Source: Stutzerimonas balearica DSM 6083
GTDB taxonomy: Bacteria; Pseudomonadota; Gammaproteobacteria; Pseudomonadales; Pseudomonadaceae
DNA length: 64,000 nt
NCBI RefSeq assembly: GCF_000818015.1
Contig: NZ_CP007511.1
Coordinates: 3,757,501 to 3,821,500 of the forward strand
Direction: 5' to 3'
Shown here: positions 62,526 through 64,000 of the stretch, piece by piece
Numbering within the stretch: position 1 is the first letter of the stretch
Layout of the letters: every line of letters begins with the position of its first letter
Notes under the pieces: generated by a model
What the model was told of the DNA's origin: nothing
The model's input: only the letters and a program-made list of their open reading frames with translations
Database searches by the model: none
Translations under genes and position numbers: made by a program

Positions 62526-63062
62526 ATGACCCGCACCGGCCGCATCCTGTCTTTGGGCTGTCTGCTCCTCGCGTTACCGACGATGACGATGGCCGGTGGC
62601 AATTCGCTGCTGGTGCCCGCGACGGCACGCTGTGCGCTCAATGCGTTGCCCGAGGAACTGCCGACGGCGCTGCGCGCCTGCCAGCAGGCGGCTAGCGAAG
62701 GCGACGCCCAGGCGGCCTTCGAACTGGGCGAGTTCTACCATGACGGCAAGCGTGCCCCACGCGACCTGAACAAGGCGCTGTACTGGTTCGAGCAAGCCTC
62801 GCTCAAGGGCCATGCCACCGCGCAGCATCGCCTGGGCATCATGTTCTTTCGCGGCGAGGGCGTACCGGCCAACAACGTGCAGGCCTACATCGTGCTGAAG
62901 ATGGCGGCGGTCAACGGCGACGAGGATGCGCTGGACACCGCCGACCGCGTCTCGACGCAGATGCGCCGTGACGAGCTGGAGATCGCCACCCAGGTGCTCG
63001 GGCAGATCTTCCGCGAGTACCTGCTGGAACTGCAGGCCGCCGACTCGCCGTTCGCGCCCTGA
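62526..63062 (+). CDS. Sel1-repeat (TPR-like) exported protein
   Basis: A 178-residue protein with a signal peptide (about 1-22, ending TMAGG) and two Sel1-like repeats: AAFELGEFYHDGKRAPRDLN and AQHRLGIMFFRGEGVPANN. Such repeats serve protein-protein contacts in the periplasm. The ATG at 62526 is preferred over the TTG at 62523. Confidence 0.85.
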   Translation: MTRTGRILSLGCLLLALPTMTMAGGNSLLVPATARCALNALPEELPTALRACQQAASEGDAQAAFELGEFYHDGKRAPRDLNKALYWFEQASLKGHATAQHRLGIMFFRGEGVPANNVQAYIVLKMAAVNGDEDALDTADRVSTQMRRDELEIATQVLGQIFREYLLELQAADSPFAP

Positions 63063-63148
63063 CGGCCAGGCGACGATCGCGCGCTTTCCCCCTCCCCTGC
63101 GGACGCTTATAATCGCCGGTCATTTTTTGAACAACGCCGGCCCGTAAC

Positions 63149-64000
63149 ATGTCCCGCAAGCTTTTCATCGAAACCCACGGCTGCCAGATGAACGAGTACG
63201 ACAGCTCGCGCATGGCTGACCTGCTGGGCGAACACCAGGCCATGGAGATCACCGAGAACCCGGCCGATGCCGACGTGATCCTCCTCAACACCTGCTCGAT
63301 CCGCGAGAAGGCCCAGGAAAAGGTCTTTTCCCAGCTCGGCCGCTGGCGCGAGCTGAAGCAGGAGAACCCGCAACTGGTGATCGGCGTCGGCGGTTGCGTG
63401 GCCAGCCAGGAAGGCGCAGCCATCCGCGATCGTGCACCCTACGTGGACGTCGTGTTCGGCCCGCAGACGCTACACCGCCTGCCGGAGATGATCGATGCGG
63501 CGCGCAGCACCCGCACGCCGCAGGTGGACATTTCCTTCCCCGAGATCGAAAAGTTCGACCGCCTGCCCGAGCCCCGGGTCGACGGCCCGAGCGCCTTCGT
63601 CTCGGTCATGGAAGGCTGCAGCAAGTACTGCACCTTCTGCGTGGTGCCCTACACCCGCGGCGAGGAAGTCAGCCGGCCGTTACCGGACGTGCTTGGGGAA
63701 ATCCTCCACCTGGCCGAAAACGGTGTGAAGGAAGTGACGCTGCTCGGCCAAAACGTCAACGGCTACCGCCATGACGGCAGCGATTTTGCCGATCTGCTGC
63801 ACGCCGTCGCGGCGATCGAGGGCATCGAGCGCATTCGCTACACCACCAGCCACCCGCTGGAATTCTCCGATGCGATCATCCAGGCACATGCCGAGATTCC
63901 GCAGCTGGTGAAGTACCTGCACCTGCCTGTGCAGTCGGGCTCGGACCGGGTGCTGGCGGCAATGAAACGCAACCACACGGCGCTCGAATACAAGTCGCGC
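63149..64000 (+). CDS. miaB: tRNA-2-methylthio-N6-dimethylallyladenosine synthase (5' part)
   Basis: Radical-SAM methylthiotransferase modifying A37 of tRNAs. Only 284 codons are in the window; the gene runs past the right edge. The UPF0004 domain with cysteines in [15 protein letters not shown] and GVGGCVA binds one cluster, and the radical-SAM CxxxCxxC is in GCSKYCTFC. The C-terminal TRAM domain would lie outside. Confidence 0.97.
   Translation, partial: MSRKLFIETHGCQMNEYDSSRMADLLGEHQAMEITENPADADVILLNTCSIREKAQEKVFSQLGRWRELKQENPQLVIGVGGCVASQEGAAIRDRAPYVDVVFGPQTLHRLPEMIDAARSTRTPQVDISFPEIEKFDRLPEPRVDGPSAFVSVMEGCSKYCTFCVVPYTRGEEVSRPLPDVLGEILHLAENGVKEVTLLGQNVNGYRHDGSDFADLLHAVAAIEGIERIRYTTSHPLEFSDAIIQAHAEIPQLVKYLHLPVQSGSDRVLAAMKRNHTALEYKSR

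Overview
The window looks like a GC-rich gammaproteobacterial chromosome of the Pseudomonas type, probably the stutzeri (Stutzerimonas) group. The evidence is tyrS beside an rRNA operon leader, the urtABCDE / ureDABC / ureEFG layout with the usual Pseudomonas passenger genes, Pseudomonas-style palindromic repeats, and genes such as erpA, hemJ, coq7, hemL and miaB. The species assignment is inference.

Layout. Positions 1-411 hold three tandem rRNA promoters and a boxA, reading leftward out of the window. Then come tyrS, an M23 endopeptidase, anmK, erpA, argC, hemJ, a DUF805 protein, an AAA+ ATPase, a HIT protein, coq7, an Lrp/AsnC regulator, a globin, a DUF2788 protein and rluE (to 12.3 kb). 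From 12.5 to 33.4 kb is a urea-nitrogen region: the urtABCDE importer, urease structural genes ureA, ureB, ureC, and accessory genes ureD, ureE, ureF, ureG. It is interspersed with a fused flippase-like/P-type ATPase, two acetyltransferases, a TraR/DksA zinc finger protein, a TorF-type protein, a PEP-mutase-family enzyme and a DMT exporter. A HupE/UreJ protein, a PQQ dehydrogenase split into two genes, amn and an acetyl-CoA hydrolase/CoA-transferase follow to 40 kb.

Positions 40.4-55.0 kb hold a complete type I-E CRISPR-Cas locus on the minus strand. Array 1 has 69 repeats, followed by cas2e, cas1e, a KilA-N gene, cas6e, cas5e, cas7e, cas11e, cas8e, a small two-helix membrane protein gene, cas3, and array 2 with 6 repeats. 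Both arrays have matching leaders at their right ends.

The most striking observation is between cas3 and the cas8e operon. On the plus strand, opposite to the cas genes, lies what looks like a one-spacer degenerate CRISPR (about 51628-51706). It has a pseudo-repeat ending in the exact 8-nt crRNA 5' handle, a short pseudo-spacer, and a second pseudo-repeat with a perfect Cas6e-type hairpin. The pseudo-spacer matches 18 of 23 positions about 70 bp away, next to a canonical AAG PAM, over the putative start of the cas8e operon. Three of the five mismatches fall at guide positions 6, 12 and 18, which Cascade flips out and does not read. This fits a crRNA-like RNA that uses Cascade as a repressor of its own operon (CreR-like) or of a toxin (CreTA-like).

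After the CRISPR locus, the chromosome continues with an AidB-like acyl-CoA dehydrogenase, a 7TMR-DISM sensor kinase, thiD, thiE, hemL, a small membrane protein, a Sel1-repeat protein and the start of miaB, which runs off the window.
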